Shown: one piece after another, positions 32,390 to 44,735 of the stretch
How the letters are laid out: each line of letters starts with the position of its first letter
How positions within the stretch are numbered: the stretch's first letter is position 1
Assembly (NCBI GenBank): GCA_002189035.1
Contig: NEEC01000016.1
Location: forward strand, 620,001-684,000
Direction: 5' to 3'
DNA: 64,000 nt
From: Utricularia gibba
Taxonomy: Eukaryota > Streptophyta > Magnoliopsida > Lamiales > Lentibulariaceae
Notes under the pieces: generated by a model
Databases searched by the model: none
The model's input: only the letters and a program-made list of their open reading frames with translations
What the model was told of the DNA's origin: nothing
Program-made: the position numbers and the translations under genes

Positions 32390-35300
32390 CGCCGGAAGAT
32401 CTAAACAACCCTGGGCTGGTTCAGTTACCAAACAAGAGGCGAAGAAGAAAGAATCTTGTGCTCTGTTTCTTTGCGCGAAACAGGGGAAAACAGAGGGTCA
32501 AAGAATATGATTTGCACCGGCGGAATAAAGCGCTGCTCTTTATATTTCATACCGTTACCAATTTATAAAATCTTAATTCGTTTTAATTCTTTTATTCCAA
32601 ATAAAATAAAAAAATAAGTATTTTTATATTACATTCTATATTTTAAATACAACCATTATATATTATATATTTTTTCTTGTAATATTTAATTCATTATTTC
32701 CAAATTAAAATAAAAAAATCGTCCATGAAATGGTCTTTTTAGTGCTGCCGATTATGAACGTAAAACTTCATTCTTCCAAAAAAAATTAATTCAAGATTAA
32801 AAGAATTCATATATTTAATGATAAACACTTAATGTTCGTAATTAATATGAAATATCATCATTAAACTTGTGATTTTACATTATTCTTTATTAGAATTCTC
32901 GTCAATTACTCTTGTATATGTATCTCTATATCATTACAAATGATGTCATCATTTGTAATGATATGTTGAACCATATCATAATGATTTCTATCTAAGATTG
33001 AATAGCAATAGTTGGCTACAATTTTCCAAAAAACATCTGAATTAAAATAAATTAAAAATGATAAGATCAAATTAATAATCAAAACACTAAAATATGATCA
33101 TAATATTTAAATATGTGATAGCATTGAATATTATGAGAACATTGAAGAATTATTCAGAAAAATGACATATTTTCTGATAAAAATTATTAATATGTGAAAG
33201 ATGAGTAATAGATAGTCTAAATGACTATGCTCTACATCATTTTTATTCGTTATTTATTATTTAAAAAATAGAAATTAATGATTTTACAGAAAATAAGATA
33301 TTTTTATTTTTAGAAAAATAGGCATAATTTATTTATGAAAATAATTTTTATTTTTTAAATTTAATTTCAGCAATTGTGTGGGCCACGCTGTGAGAACATG
33401 TCGGTGGCTACCTTACTTAATAAGAATATTTTTTCAAAATAAAAAGATTCTGATTACTTTAATAAACAGTAATTAATTGTCAGAAAAAGCAACCAACTAA
33501 CCCCATAGTCAATGAATAATTCCGTCATTAGACAAAAGATTTCCCTTTTGTTTTTCTCGTTAGTCGTTAGGTAGTTGGAGAATTTAAAGTATTAAGGAGA
33601 AATGTGAATGATTAGCTTTCTTAAACAAAAAAAATAAAAATAAATTAAGGATGCGTTTGGTAGCATAGTATAATTAATAACATATTTAAGTTATTTATAT
33701 TTAGATAAATACATATTATATGATTAAAATTAAAATTTGTTTGATATATAAGTTTTGAACATATGTATTTAAAATAATATTATATTTAATAAATTTGAAA
33801 TAAATAATTTATAAATCGAGTTATTTAGTAAAACTCATCAATAAAATAAATTTTGAAATATCTAGTTTAGAGTATTTACAGTAATTTTATAAAATTTTCA
33901 TGTATTATTATATTAGTAGATAAAACATGTATTATTATTTATATATGTATGTTTAAAGAGGAAAACTAAACTATTAGACGGTATTTGATAGTTATACTGG
34001 TATAAATTATCTCGATATAAACTTTTCTTAATTGAAGATATAAAAATAAGGAATGTTAGGTGAAAACAATTTTATACTTTATAAAGAATAAAAAAATATT
34101 TCGAAAAAATTTATTATTGATTACCAAACATATTATTATTATACAACATATTGAGATATTCCATGTTATCTTTATTATCAAAGATGCCCTCAAACTACTA
34201 TAACATTCTAACATGTTATTTAGAACATCACATTTTGGCTTTCTTCATCATAAACTATGATCAATTTTTTATATATGCGATATCTATTTTTCTAATACAT
34301 CCCAATTTAAGACCAAGATACATCTCTAGTAGTATCATAAAAATGAAGTATGCATGCTTTGTGACCCGGTTGATATTTCCTGTCCATCTGAAACAAAGCG
34401 CCCGAAAGGGAACATCTTTGTATGGCTGGAGACAAGCCAGCAAAATGTTGTACTAGAGAAAGGTAAAGGCAAAGGGAATGGAATTCGATTATCTGGTCAA
34501 AATACGCAGCAAGAGGCGGAGCGGCGGAGGGTGCGCCGGTCAACCTACTTAACTAAAGGGCTCCTAAATTTTCGGCCGGAAATCCTTGCGTCTGCAGAGC
34601 TTATCTTTTAGTGACGGTCTTGTCGACCCACGTTTGGTAATTTGTCCGAAACTTCAGCCGGTTTGTTGGTAGTTGGTAGTTGGCCGAATCTATTTTGTTG
34701 ACTTGTGGATACAGTTTCACACATGCACGCCTTTTCAAGCACGTGCATGGACCGACACCCCAAAAAACCGATTTGATTTCTGAATGAGTTGATCTACCGG
34801 AGGGTGGTACTTGAAAGCAAGGGGCTTGTTTATTGGGTCTGTTTCTGAGCTCATGATTCCTCTTGCCAACTGAAATGCAAGGATGGGAAGATCTGTTTTG
34901 CCTGAAACTTGAATGGGTTGGGATTATGAACTTATGATCATGGAACCAACTAACTGTACAGTGCTATGAAAAAGGGGAGAGGAATTTGGATTTCGAAAGA
35001 GACACCTTGTTTATTGTATTTGCCTAAACAGCTCCTCTTTCAAATTTTACCAACCGCTAAAACGAACTGGGAAACGCCACTGATCATTTTACCCGGCCGA
35101 GCTACGAAATTCGAGTCTTCTTGTCACTTCATCGCTGATATGGGTTTTGCTGGGCTGATCAGCAACTTTGCCAATGCCGTTGAGCCAGATCCTGTATTTG
35201 GAAAAGTGTTTTGATGATGTTTAGGATACAAGTGCTTCTGGAACTCTTCTTTGGCCGTGGTTGCTCTTAGGTGGTTCATGTTTCCAGTACTTTTTTCTTT

Positions 35301-36235
35301 TGCATTTTTCAGGGACGTGTTCTTCTTTCTTTCTGATGTAGGGTGCTCCTATTTATGAATTAGAATGTAAGATGATCACATGGTTTTGTAGGGTATGAGT
35401 TTATTACTTTGCAAATGGGCTATAAGTTCAACCTGTAAAGAATCACTTCTAGCAGCTACTGCTTTCTGTGTGTCAATTTTCATGTGTTCGTGCATTTAAT
35501 ACTGATCACTCGTTGAAGTTGCATGCTCTCTGATTGACTACGTTCCACTTGCAAACATTGGGATCTAGCTTTGTTGTTTTTGAAACTTGTTCCATATGTA
35601 GAGTGCGGCTCATATCAACCTTCTGGCTTCTTATCTTTAGAACGAGTGGCGTGCTATTGGTGTTGAGCTGAGCCGTGGATGGGTTAATTACGCTATCCAT
35701 CGCCCCGAGCCACACATCATGAGAACCAAGCTCAGCAGCACATTGCTGCCAAGTGAAATTTACTTTTCAACTCTCTGTTTTATATTCTGAAAAGCAATGT
35801 TGAATCGCCACTTGGTGCTCAAGTGGATTGTGTGGACATCTAGAGTTCCAGGTTTGCTTGACGTTCTCCATTGTTAATGGAATTCACCATACTACCTGCT
35901 CTTGCTTCGTGTGCACTGGTGAGATTTGTTTTGGAAGAATATCATTATTCAGTTAGTTTGAAACAAAAACTTCAGTGCAACTGATGATGAAAAACACACT
36001 CGGTGCATGTTCTTGTAACATAGCATGTCTCTTATACAATCTGAAGTTTGGTGTATTACAATACGAGCATCTGGGAGTGGAATCCCCAGAATGCACCACA
36101 GCAATCAAAAGGAAAGGGGCCAGCTCGAGTACTCTTACTCCAAACTATAATCTATCTTCATATTCCACTTATGTTTCATAAAGAGTGTTTTTACCCAGTT
36201 AACAACTTTCTTGCAGCTCTGTGTTGATCAGCCGA
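32390..36235. other. Long AT-rich intergenic region (3.8 kb)
   Basis: From 32540 to 34350 the sequence is extremely AT-rich, with no coding signal and one notable palindrome (listed separately). From 34350 to 36235 the composition is closer to gene flank. Open frames at 34354-34611 and 34966-35214 match no known family and lack splice partners. The right end contains the 3' UTR of the SOSEKI gene. Confidence 0.5.
32928..32964. repeat. Perfect 18-bp inverted repeat with one-base centre
   Basis: The arm ATATCATTACAAATGATG (32928-32945) is followed by T and then its exact reverse complement (32947-32964). It would form a 37-nt hairpin or cruciform. No flanking target-site duplication or transposon ends are visible. 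Confidence 0.85.
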
Positions 36236-37833
36236 TCACGAACCTTGATACCTCCAGGGAGATAAGGTTGGTTCACTGGATGAGGAGAGTTTCATTGAAT
36301 CACATTTTGGCTTCTCAGCTGGTTTCTCTGCAGGTGCATCAATTCTCCTGCAAGGTGATTCCTTGTTACTGAGAACTGTATGATTTCTTAGCAACAGAAT
36401 GTTGAAGAAATTTTACTCACCTTTCACCAAGTGAAGAGGATGAAGGGGAAGGATGATCCTTGAGGAACTTGGCTTGAGCTAAGCTTTCAGAGAAGTATTC
36501 CTTGCTGTCATAATTCAAGCTGGCTACCTGACTCTTGAACTGCGGTTCCAGTTCCCCAGTCACGAATGCAGGGGAAGAAAACAGGGAATGTGTAAACGAA
36601 TGATTATACGAAGGAATCACATCGAAGTGATGATGATCCTTCACATAAATAGAGCCACAGGAGATGAGCTGCATGATCAAATTTGCTGGTTTCAGCTTCA
36701 TGGCAGGCCGCAGTCGAGGCCCCTCTGCTTCAAGACATCTTTTGATGGTCTTGAGCCTCACAATATCAGCTCTGATGAGAGCCTCAAGAGTGTTAGTCTG
36801 GTAGCTAGGGAATGATTCACTGGATGTCAAGAGAGTAGGCGAAATGAAGCCCCTGCTTGACTCTGGAGCCTCTTTCATTTCAAAAGCTCCCTTCTCATTG
36901 CATCCTTCCTTTGAGTGTCCAGCGTGTTGAGTGCTAACTCCAGAGGCTTCAACATCGGTCTGAGTCGAAGCGTCGACGAAACGCAATCCGCAGTTGAATG
37001 AATTCTTCATGCTGATATAGGAATCTGGAGATGCAGCAGAAGAACAGGAGCGGTGATGCGTGGGGAAAGGTACTCAGTGTGAGATGCTCTTCTGGTTCTT
37101 CCATTCAGGTTTGATGAAGATGAAGAATCATCCCGGATTCTAGGCTCCTGCTGTGACTTTGTCTCGTTTAATGCAATGGTTTCAGAGGGACTGCAGCCAC
37201 CTAGAAGAAGAAGAAAGCTTGTTGCTGAAAAGCATGAAACTTTTGTATTCTGAAGCAAATGCAGAACTGAGAAACTACCAGAATAAGATCCTTCAAAGAG
37301 TTCTGAGCCCTTGAGAACATACTCATTACCATTAGTAGGAAGAATCAGATCTTCTTCACATAGATCATGCCACACATATCCATTCTTGTAGCTCCTGCAT
37401 CAACAAAAACAGCACCGATTTGGAGAAGCTGGGATGGAAAATAAGCAGATGAACCACTTTCACCTCTTGCAGGACCAAGAATACTTCGCTGCTATCCCTC
37501 TGCCCCTCACAGAATTCAGCCTCACAATGACATCTACAAGTTATATAAACTTCGCCTCAAACTTCAACAACGAAACTACTACTGAGAGAATGTTTCATAA
37601 TCGAATTTATGAGAGGCAAAGCTACCTCTGAGACGAAGCCCATCTGAGGAGGATACAGGGACCTCCATGAAATGGGGATGCTCTAGCTTTCCCTTGCTGG
37701 ATAGGTAATATACTATTGGAACTTTGCTGCTGCATTGCTCAAGCTGCTGCCGCTGATACTCGGGAGATTTTTCAGACCATACTTTTGTTCTTCCTGGACT
37801 AAGATGCCCGTACTTTCTCACTGTCCCATCCAT
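36236..37833 (-). CDS. SOK: SOSEKI polarity protein (DUF966; one frameshift)
   Basis: Five exons: 37833-37626, 37533-37464, 37394-37279, 37200-36421 and 36347-36236. SOSEKI proteins polymerise through a DIX-like domain and mark cell corners during plant development. The DIX-like domain is clear: [61 protein letters not shown]. Later motifs are also typical: [29 protein letters not shown] and the KEYFSESL block. In exon 4 one base is missing near 37045-37080, where one frame ends at ISA-stop while the neighbouring frame reads [13 protein letters not shown] and continues into the conserved C-terminus. The splice phase into exon 5 also requires the extra base. With it the protein has 428 residues. 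Confidence 0.9.
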
Positions 37834-39249
37834 TTCTCACCTTCAGCATCAACTTCCGGTATCAAATGTTCCAAAACCAACCTAAATGGAACAGTGGAAC
37901 TTCTTCACTAGTCTTAAACAATGCACATCTCTACAGACAGATCTCTCGCAATTCAAGTTCAATAACTAAAGACCGGAACTTTTTCTCTGATCCTGCACAG
38001 CCCTCTACAGAACAAAAAGGGATGATAACAAGCATTACACATTCAACGTATATCTGTGTGTAAGATGCAGCGGAGATGAAGAAAATATGGACCCAGTTCC
38101 CGATTACCGAGTATCAAATAAAAATTGCAGCTTTTGGAGAAAAAAATGAAGCCAGATTAGCAAATGGGAAGCAGAAAGCAAAAGCAGGATTAATGGCGAA
38201 AATTTGAGAGATGGGGCTGAAGAAAAGGACCAGAGAAATGAAGATGAAGGGGAAAGAAAGCAGTTTTTTTTTTTTTTTTGCAATATGGATGCCCAGCCCC
38301 TCATCCAGCACTCCCTCTGCTGTTTACAGTTTTCAATTTAGCCAGCTGCAATGAATGATTGATTATCAGAGAATGTCTTCAACAGCTTCGACAGATCCAA
38401 AACTTTCACTTCATCCCTGCTTCCTGTAGTAACCCCTTCATGGATAAAAAAAGTAAAAAACGGATTCTGTTTGGTGTGATAACTCCCGCTGCTAGTCCTG
38501 TAGGAGAAGGATTGAATGTCGGGGAAGGATTATTCGATCTACAAAGAAGAAGTGCTTGTCCAATAATGATGTGAGAAGTAATGGAAATTGAATGGAGTTA
38601 GTTGGGAATATTGAATATCCAAACATGATGGTGTCTTTAAAACATGATGACATCTCATACCATCGGGGTCTCCACTACCGACGTAGAGGCTACCACTCCC
38701 ACCGCCAGTGCGCCCCTCCCTTATCCATCCATCGCCTTGGTGGTACCAGGTCGGAGATGCAAATTTTCTTGTTCGAGGTACCAAAGAATTCATCTTTTGC
38801 ACCGATACTCACGGCCTGGTTTCTGCATCAAAATGGGTGGTAAACAAATCCGAGAATTACAAAAAAAATCGAACAAGGACATAGTGAGGTAGAAGAAGAT
38901 GAAGAAGAAGAGAGAGAGGTCCGTACTTTTACTGTGATTGTTGGTTTTACAGTGAGACGACGCTAAATATACACTCTTTTAAGCTCAGGCCACTGCTCAT
39001 GGACCCAAAAAGCCCACCGGTTTCAAATCATGATGTTTTTTCTTTCCTTTGGTCTAATGCCGGCACCGCCGCTGCATAGTTTTGATGACGGTGGTGTCCA
39101 GCAGTTCCGGTACCGGCGGAATGAGGAGGTGGCCAAGCGGCGGTGTGTAAAACAAAGTCAAACCTCATGGTTCTTGCTTATTCGACACACATTCTGACGC
39201 AAGAACGGAATCTAACAGCAGGGCAGTTTTTCTATGGCAAAACGAGCCA
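37834..39249. other. Intergenic region upstream of SOSEKI
   Basis: This includes the SOSEKI 5' region, with a 17-base T run at 38263-38279, and the 3' flank of glyoxalase I. A gene-like reverse frame at 38802-38539 (Gly/Ser-rich, SGSLYVGSGDPDG) is not recognised and is not called. No further gene is supported. Confidence 0.45.
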
Positions 39250-40906
39250 TCAAACCGCAGCACTTGCAGTTGTTTTCGCGATGCTTTTGGTGTCGAATAT
39301 TTCGATCCAGTAGCCATCGGGATCCTTGATGAAGGCAATGTCCTTGATCTTCCCTGAAACACAAAAGACAGCATGGTTTATGCACATCACAGAACCAGCA
39401 AACAGGGGAAACAAAACTGTTGTCATGGTGGTATTGTGCTGACCATCCTCAGGTTTCTTCACAAACTCCACTCCTAAACTTTCAAATCTCTTGCATGCCT
39501 TGTGCACATCATCCACCGTGATACCAATGTGACCTTGGAAGAGAAAAACGCATACATTTGTTGTACTCAGAACAGAGGCGATGCTTCAGTGGAAGACATT
39601 TGATACCATTGAGGAAAAACCATGATCAGAGAGAGTTATACGGTTCACGTACCAAAGCCACGGGGTTCGGAGTTCCCATTGTGATAACCCTGGAACTCGG
39701 GATCGGTCTCGGTACCCAGTTGCTATGGAAACAAATTTCATTAGGCAACTAGCTGACAATTAACAATGCCTTCTGCTAAACGGTGTGGAGAAGAAGAATC
39801 TTACTGTGTAAGCTCAAGCACAGCTTTCTGTCCGAAAGTCCAAGCAGTACGCTCAACAGGATCAGTCGGAGCAGAAGATACATCCTAGACATAGATAACA
39901 ACCCACATTTTCAAAAGACAGATCCACAACGACACTGAAAGAAATGAATTAACAACTTTTCTATTCAAGTGTACGGTAACCTCACCTCATATCCCAAAAA
40001 GTACAAGGAAAACTTTATTTCTTCAAAATCCAATCTCTTAAGCAACCTGTGGTCAGGAAATTCAGTAACTAAGAAAAAAAAAGATAACTACCATTCACAT
40101 AATTCGAGAGTACGAAGAAGAGATTATCACTCACGACATGCCCATAATTCGAGAGTAGAAATCAAGACTGACTTTGGGGTCCTTAACACGAAGCATCTGG
40201 GTACAAAAAATGTGGTTATCTCTATCAAAACAGGCTCAAATAAGTAGACATGTACACGAGCATGTGTGGTAACTGATACTCTCACCTCCTCAATTATTAA
40301 ATGCATTTCATCGTAATCAAGATAGAAATGAGATAAAAAAAAACATTTTTGAGTCTACAAGGTTATTGTGTTGGACAAATTATCCATCTGCAATTCTATA
40401 GAAAAGTGGCTGGTGGGAGAAGAAATCAATTGTCTTTAAAAACAAATTAGCTTCGGATACACAAATCTCGAGTTTTCCCAATCAGTTTCGAAACTTCAAG
40501 CTAATTTTATCAGGGAAAAATCAAACAGGAACAGCAAGTTCAATCGAAATGATGGCTTACAGTTTGCTGCAAGAAATAGCTCTTAGTCGCCTCATCATCT
40601 GGCGCATGGAGACCTGGGTTGTTCTCAGCTGATTCTTTAGACGCCATAACAGTGGTCGTCGACAGAAATCTTCTGGCTTTACCCAAACCCTGCGAAAAAA
40701 AAGTCACAGAATGAAAAACCCAGAAACAAAATAAAAACAAAGAAAAGGAAAGCGGATACAGAACAACGAAATCGCCCAATATTTCACCCCAAGACCTCAT
40801 CTTTTCGCACGGATAGTGAAGAAAAGGTCGGTGGAAAAACCAAATGCGCCGCTCGAACGGCGCGGCTGAGGCGGCAACAAGCGGAAGCCAACGAAAACGC
40901 AGCCAT
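39250..40906 (-). CDS. GLX1: Lactoylglutathione lyase, glyoxalase I (At1g08110 type; one frameshift)
   Basis: Eight exons: 40906-40796, 40689-40561, 40196-40135, 40046-39986, 39884-39805, 39722-39653, 39533-39444 and 39353-39250. The enzyme isomerises the methylglyoxal-glutathione hemithioacetal to S-lactoylglutathione. The first 37 to 50 residues ([24 protein letters not shown]) look like an optional organelle-targeting extension; ATG 40647 would give the cytosolic form. The core has [16 protein letters not shown] (metal-binding Gln), [21 protein letters not shown] (metal His) and [14 protein letters not shown] (catalytic Glu). In exon 6 the run CCC at 39715-39717 should be four bases: only then does HNWGTET read through and the splice phases agree. 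With it the protein is 235 residues. Confidence 0.92.
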
Positions 40907-41483
40907 TGTTTCCTTGGTATTGGAATTAGATAAGCCAAAGAACAGACGATCACATACCTTTTGAGAAGAAAACGTGCAAGATTATGCTGGAGCAAAGCTA
41001 CTTCACTGATATCAGCTTCTCAAGATCTGGAAGGTGCAGTTCCACCATACGATACCACCGAAATTCATTCCCAATTAAATCATTTATTCTATTTTATTAA
41101 TAATAAATTAATTCTTAATAAACCAGTGAACGCAGCGGCGGAGTCATCGCCGGAGGAGAATGGCGGCAGCGGAAATGAAATGCGACCACCGTACGACTAC
41201 GGTAAGTGCAACCCCGGCGGCATTATGCAACTAAATCAACAGGTTCCAATGATGCCGCAGCCGATCTTGAACCCTAACCCGGGTCCGCATGGCTTTGCAG
41301 GATTTCATGTCCAGGTAATGCGTTTCTTGGGTTTAGACAATCGTCCGACCCGATCACGATTCCGATGATCATACAAAGGAATCAAAAGAACTAAATCCGA
41401 GAAGTTCTACTTGGACTGTTGGTGGGTTTCCTGTCTGAGGAAGATGACGATCTACAGCAAGAGTGTGCGTGCGCATTCAATGC
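40907..41483 (+). other. Intergenic, with a possible short coding fragment
   Basis: A forward open frame (40961-41368) contains a Pro/Asn/Gly-rich run after an internal ATG near 41179 (MRPPYDYGKCNPGG, MPQPILNPNPGP, FAGFHVQ), followed by a donor-like GTAATG. It could be the first exon of an unrecognised gene or an old fragment. There are no supporting downstream exons, because the ABCG gene occupies the other strand from 41484. Confidence 0.3.
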
Positions 41484-44400
41484 TCACCTCATGTGAAGAT
41501 GGTTCCTCCTCCGCCCTGGGAAACAACCAGGAAGACGACGACCGCATTTCATGAACAGGAATACCAGTACTCGATAGCAGAGAGCCATGACGAGGAGTAT
41601 GAGGACGTTCCTCCATTTGGCGCCTGGAACAGGAGATATTTCGTACACGTTCCTCAGTGCATCGTATCCCGACAGTGTCCTCACCTGCCCCACGGCGAAT
41701 GAGGTTCCCGTGTACTCGTTCTCCAGCAATCCCTGCAGAAAACAGAGAACCATAACCAGATGAACTCTTGATGATGGTTTGAAGTGCTGGTTTTACCTGA
41801 ATGGAGTAGGTATGGAAGGCAACGAAGGAGATGGGATACATCCACACATAGTGAGTCAATGCGCCTCGAATCCGATAATATCCGGCTGAAAGCATCATCA
41901 GCATCTGGGGAGGAGGAAGCACAATGCACATCAAGATAATGAACTGGGTAGCCAACTTCAGAAGGATGACTTACATGGATAGTGATCAGCAGCAGGGTGC
42001 TATGGAAGATGGATTCGGAGATGGAGGCGGCGAGCAGGACGAGTCCTTCGTTGACAAAGAGGCACATGAAGAAGTTCACCACAAAATACACCAGAAGGCT
42101 GAAGTCTTCTCGCAGCTTGATGAGGAAATAGAAGGGTACTGAAGATGAGACAGAGAGTAAAAACAGAAATGGAATACTAGAGAACAAGTGGCCGAGAAGA
42201 AACGCTAGTCTCCCAGAGTGCTGGTTTGCTTCCTCGCATGCGTATATCTGCATACCGCCAGGTACTTACATTAGCTTTGCTTTTCATTTCTACTTCACAA
42301 GCATAAACAGACATGGCCCGGAAACAGATACCTTGATTTCTTTTACTTGTGCAGGGAAAGCAGCTATGCTGAGAAGGGATAGAAAGGAGACGAACACAAA
42401 AATGGCACTAACTCTTGGCTGCAAGTTCAAGGACAAAAAAACAACAATTAAAGTGAAACTTCAGGTGCGGGGCGAAGGCAACCAAAAAGAGAAAAAGTTC
42501 TTCGGAATGCCAAGAATAAAGATGGATAGAATGCAGTTTCCAGGAAGGACAAGTATGGTAATAATAACTTACAACAACTGATGATAAAGAATGCCCCAGG
42601 CCCCAAAATGCTGTTCCAATACATGTCGACAGGAACACATACAGAACTAAGCGAAGCCAGTAGTATTTCCACTCCCTGGACATAACTGTCAAGGATCTCC
42701 ATGTTAATATGGCAACTTTGGCAAAGAAGTTTGCCTTTCCTTTGCTCTTGAGGAATGGACCTTCCTGTAGTTAGTCGTCAGATAAATTATTCGAGCCATA
42801 ATGCATCATATGTATCACTTCTGACATGTAAAACAACCTTTTCCTTAAGCTTCAAAATCATGGAGTCAACAGCTGCAGCATCTGAGGATGATTTATATGT
42901 TGCTTCAAGTGTTCGTATTGCTACAGCTGTGTCCATATTAACTGCAGAAAGCTCACCATTGTCGTCCTGCACAGTCACAGACTTACAATTAGGTGTGTGA
43001 ATACATTCTCACCCATAGAGAAAAATAGAAAAAAAAAAGTTAATCCTAGTCAACCTTATGGTTCATACCTGCCAGTTTTTGTACATTGCAATGATTCTAT
43101 CAAAATCTGTGTTTATAGCTCTTAGGAAATGGTCTGATGGGCTTTGCATAATGGGGCAAGGAAATCCGGCATTGGCAAAATGCTTCAAAAAATGGAGGCA
43201 ATGTCTCAGTCTAAACGTCTAAGAAAGACACAGGCTCCTCATAAATCTTGTACACTTCAATGTTTTTCGTAAAGGTAGAATTCATATAAGTGGGGCATGG
43301 AAGACCAACATTTTAAAAAGCACTACCTGCAGGCAAGAAAGTGTTTCCCCAAAGAACAATGTGTTTCCATTGGAAAGAAGACATATCCTGTCAAAAAGGC
43401 CGAAGACTTCGGTGCTACTTTGATGAATAGTGAAGATTAGAGTGCAACCTGTGCTTGCAAGCTTCTTCAATGTGACCATCATCAACAGAGCAGAAACACT
43501 GAAAAGGAAACAATATTTAAAAAAATCGGCATTGAAACACATCAAATATATGGGAACTGAAAATAAAACCTGTCTAGCTGATACAGAGGCTCATCAATGA
43601 ACAGAATATGTGGTCTCGTCACGAGCTCTCGTGCAATTGCTACTCGTTGTCTCTCACCCCTTGGAAGTCCCTTCATGAAACAGTGGCCTCCAATAAGCTT
43701 ATTTGCACAGTCCTCCAATGACATGGCGATGATGGCATGATCAACTGCACCTCTCCTCTGGAAACAGCCAGGAAGCTGAAGCAGGGATGAGTAATAAAGG
43801 AACTCGCGCACTGTCAATGATTCTATCAGCGTTGTTTCTCTATCAGCGTATCCCTGGATGCAATACCAAATCAACTGTAATTCTCAAACATGCTACTAAA
43901 AATCAAGAATAACTTCAGGACAGTCGCATGCTTGATGAAAATAGACTGCCATTATCATCTTGTTGGTACATCACTATAGCCAGTTTTCTGAGAAAATGAT
44001 CACATCCAATGCATCAATGGACCACATTCCGCATGCAAAAAAAATGGAAGTGGTGCATCAACACACATCTCTACAATAAAATGAAAGAGTTGCAGCGTAG
44101 AACTTACAAAAGTGCCATACGGTAAGCATGATTTTACACCATTAAAGAAAATCTCTCCATGAATTCTGGCAGACTCAGGCAATCTTCCTGGAATTTGGAT
44201 GCAATAACAAGACAAAATTCAATCAATATTCTGAGATGAATCTATATTAACGCATCAGAGTAGAAAAACCTGCTAAAGCTCTCAACAGTGTTGATTTCCC
44301 GGATTTAGCCGGACCCATGATCACTGTCATTGTCCCTGGCAATGCATACCCATCAGAATTCTTGATAACCATGTCCGAGTACTTCCGTTTACCCTTTATC

Positions 44401-44735
44401 ATGACTGCCAAATCTTTCCACACAACTGAGGCCCCCGCAATTCTTCTTGCAGTCTCAGGCAAAGAAGGTGATGGTAACTGTCCAGTGTTGAGCTTTAAAC
44501 GAGAAGGAGAGATGGGGTCAGCGGCATTGTTAACAGAGTCTCCTCGAACTTCCTCTACTTTATCCTCAGCATCTGTATCTTCCCAATCAGGGGAGTCTTC
44601 AAAAGAAATAGGTTGCCTGATGTTTCCTGGTTTTCTTACGTAAAAGTAACTGCTTGAAGGCACTCTGCTAGTGGGGCTACTGGCAGAAGATGATGAGGAT
44701 CGATAATGATCCAAATGAGATTGAATTTCTTCCAT
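41484..44735 (-). CDS. ABCG3: ABC transporter G family half-transporter, ABCG3 type
   Basis: Eleven exons: 44735-44270, 44187-44108, 43853-43570, 43498-43327, 43182-43069, 42966-42838, 42764-42573, 42418-42332, 42247-41975, 41904-41797 and 41732-41484, giving 717 residues with no frame break. The N-terminus (MEEIQSHLDHYRSSSSSASS, YFYVRKPG, QPISFEDSPDWEDT) matches the ABCG3 clade closely. The nucleotide-binding domain has Walker A GPAKSGKST, Walker B ILFIDEPL, and a degenerate signature (LPRGERQRV in place of LSGGERKR). About six C-terminal membrane spans follow (for example PFLFLLSVSSSVPFYFLI, YFVVNFFMCLFVNEGLVLL). Substrate unknown. A homodimer or heterodimer is needed for transport in this family. 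Confidence 0.95.

Noticed and set aside
32540-34300. A large transposon in the longest gene-free stretch
   Set aside because: No terminal repeats, gag/pol or transposase-like coding was found, only AT-rich DNA and one short palindrome.
38104-38311. Hydrophobic reverse frames resembling a membrane peptide
   Set aside because: They are created by a long T run and low-complexity sequence in the SOSEKI 5' region.
41463-42142. Forward frames antisense to ABCG3
   Set aside because: They mirror conserved ABCG3 exons and have no family match of their own.
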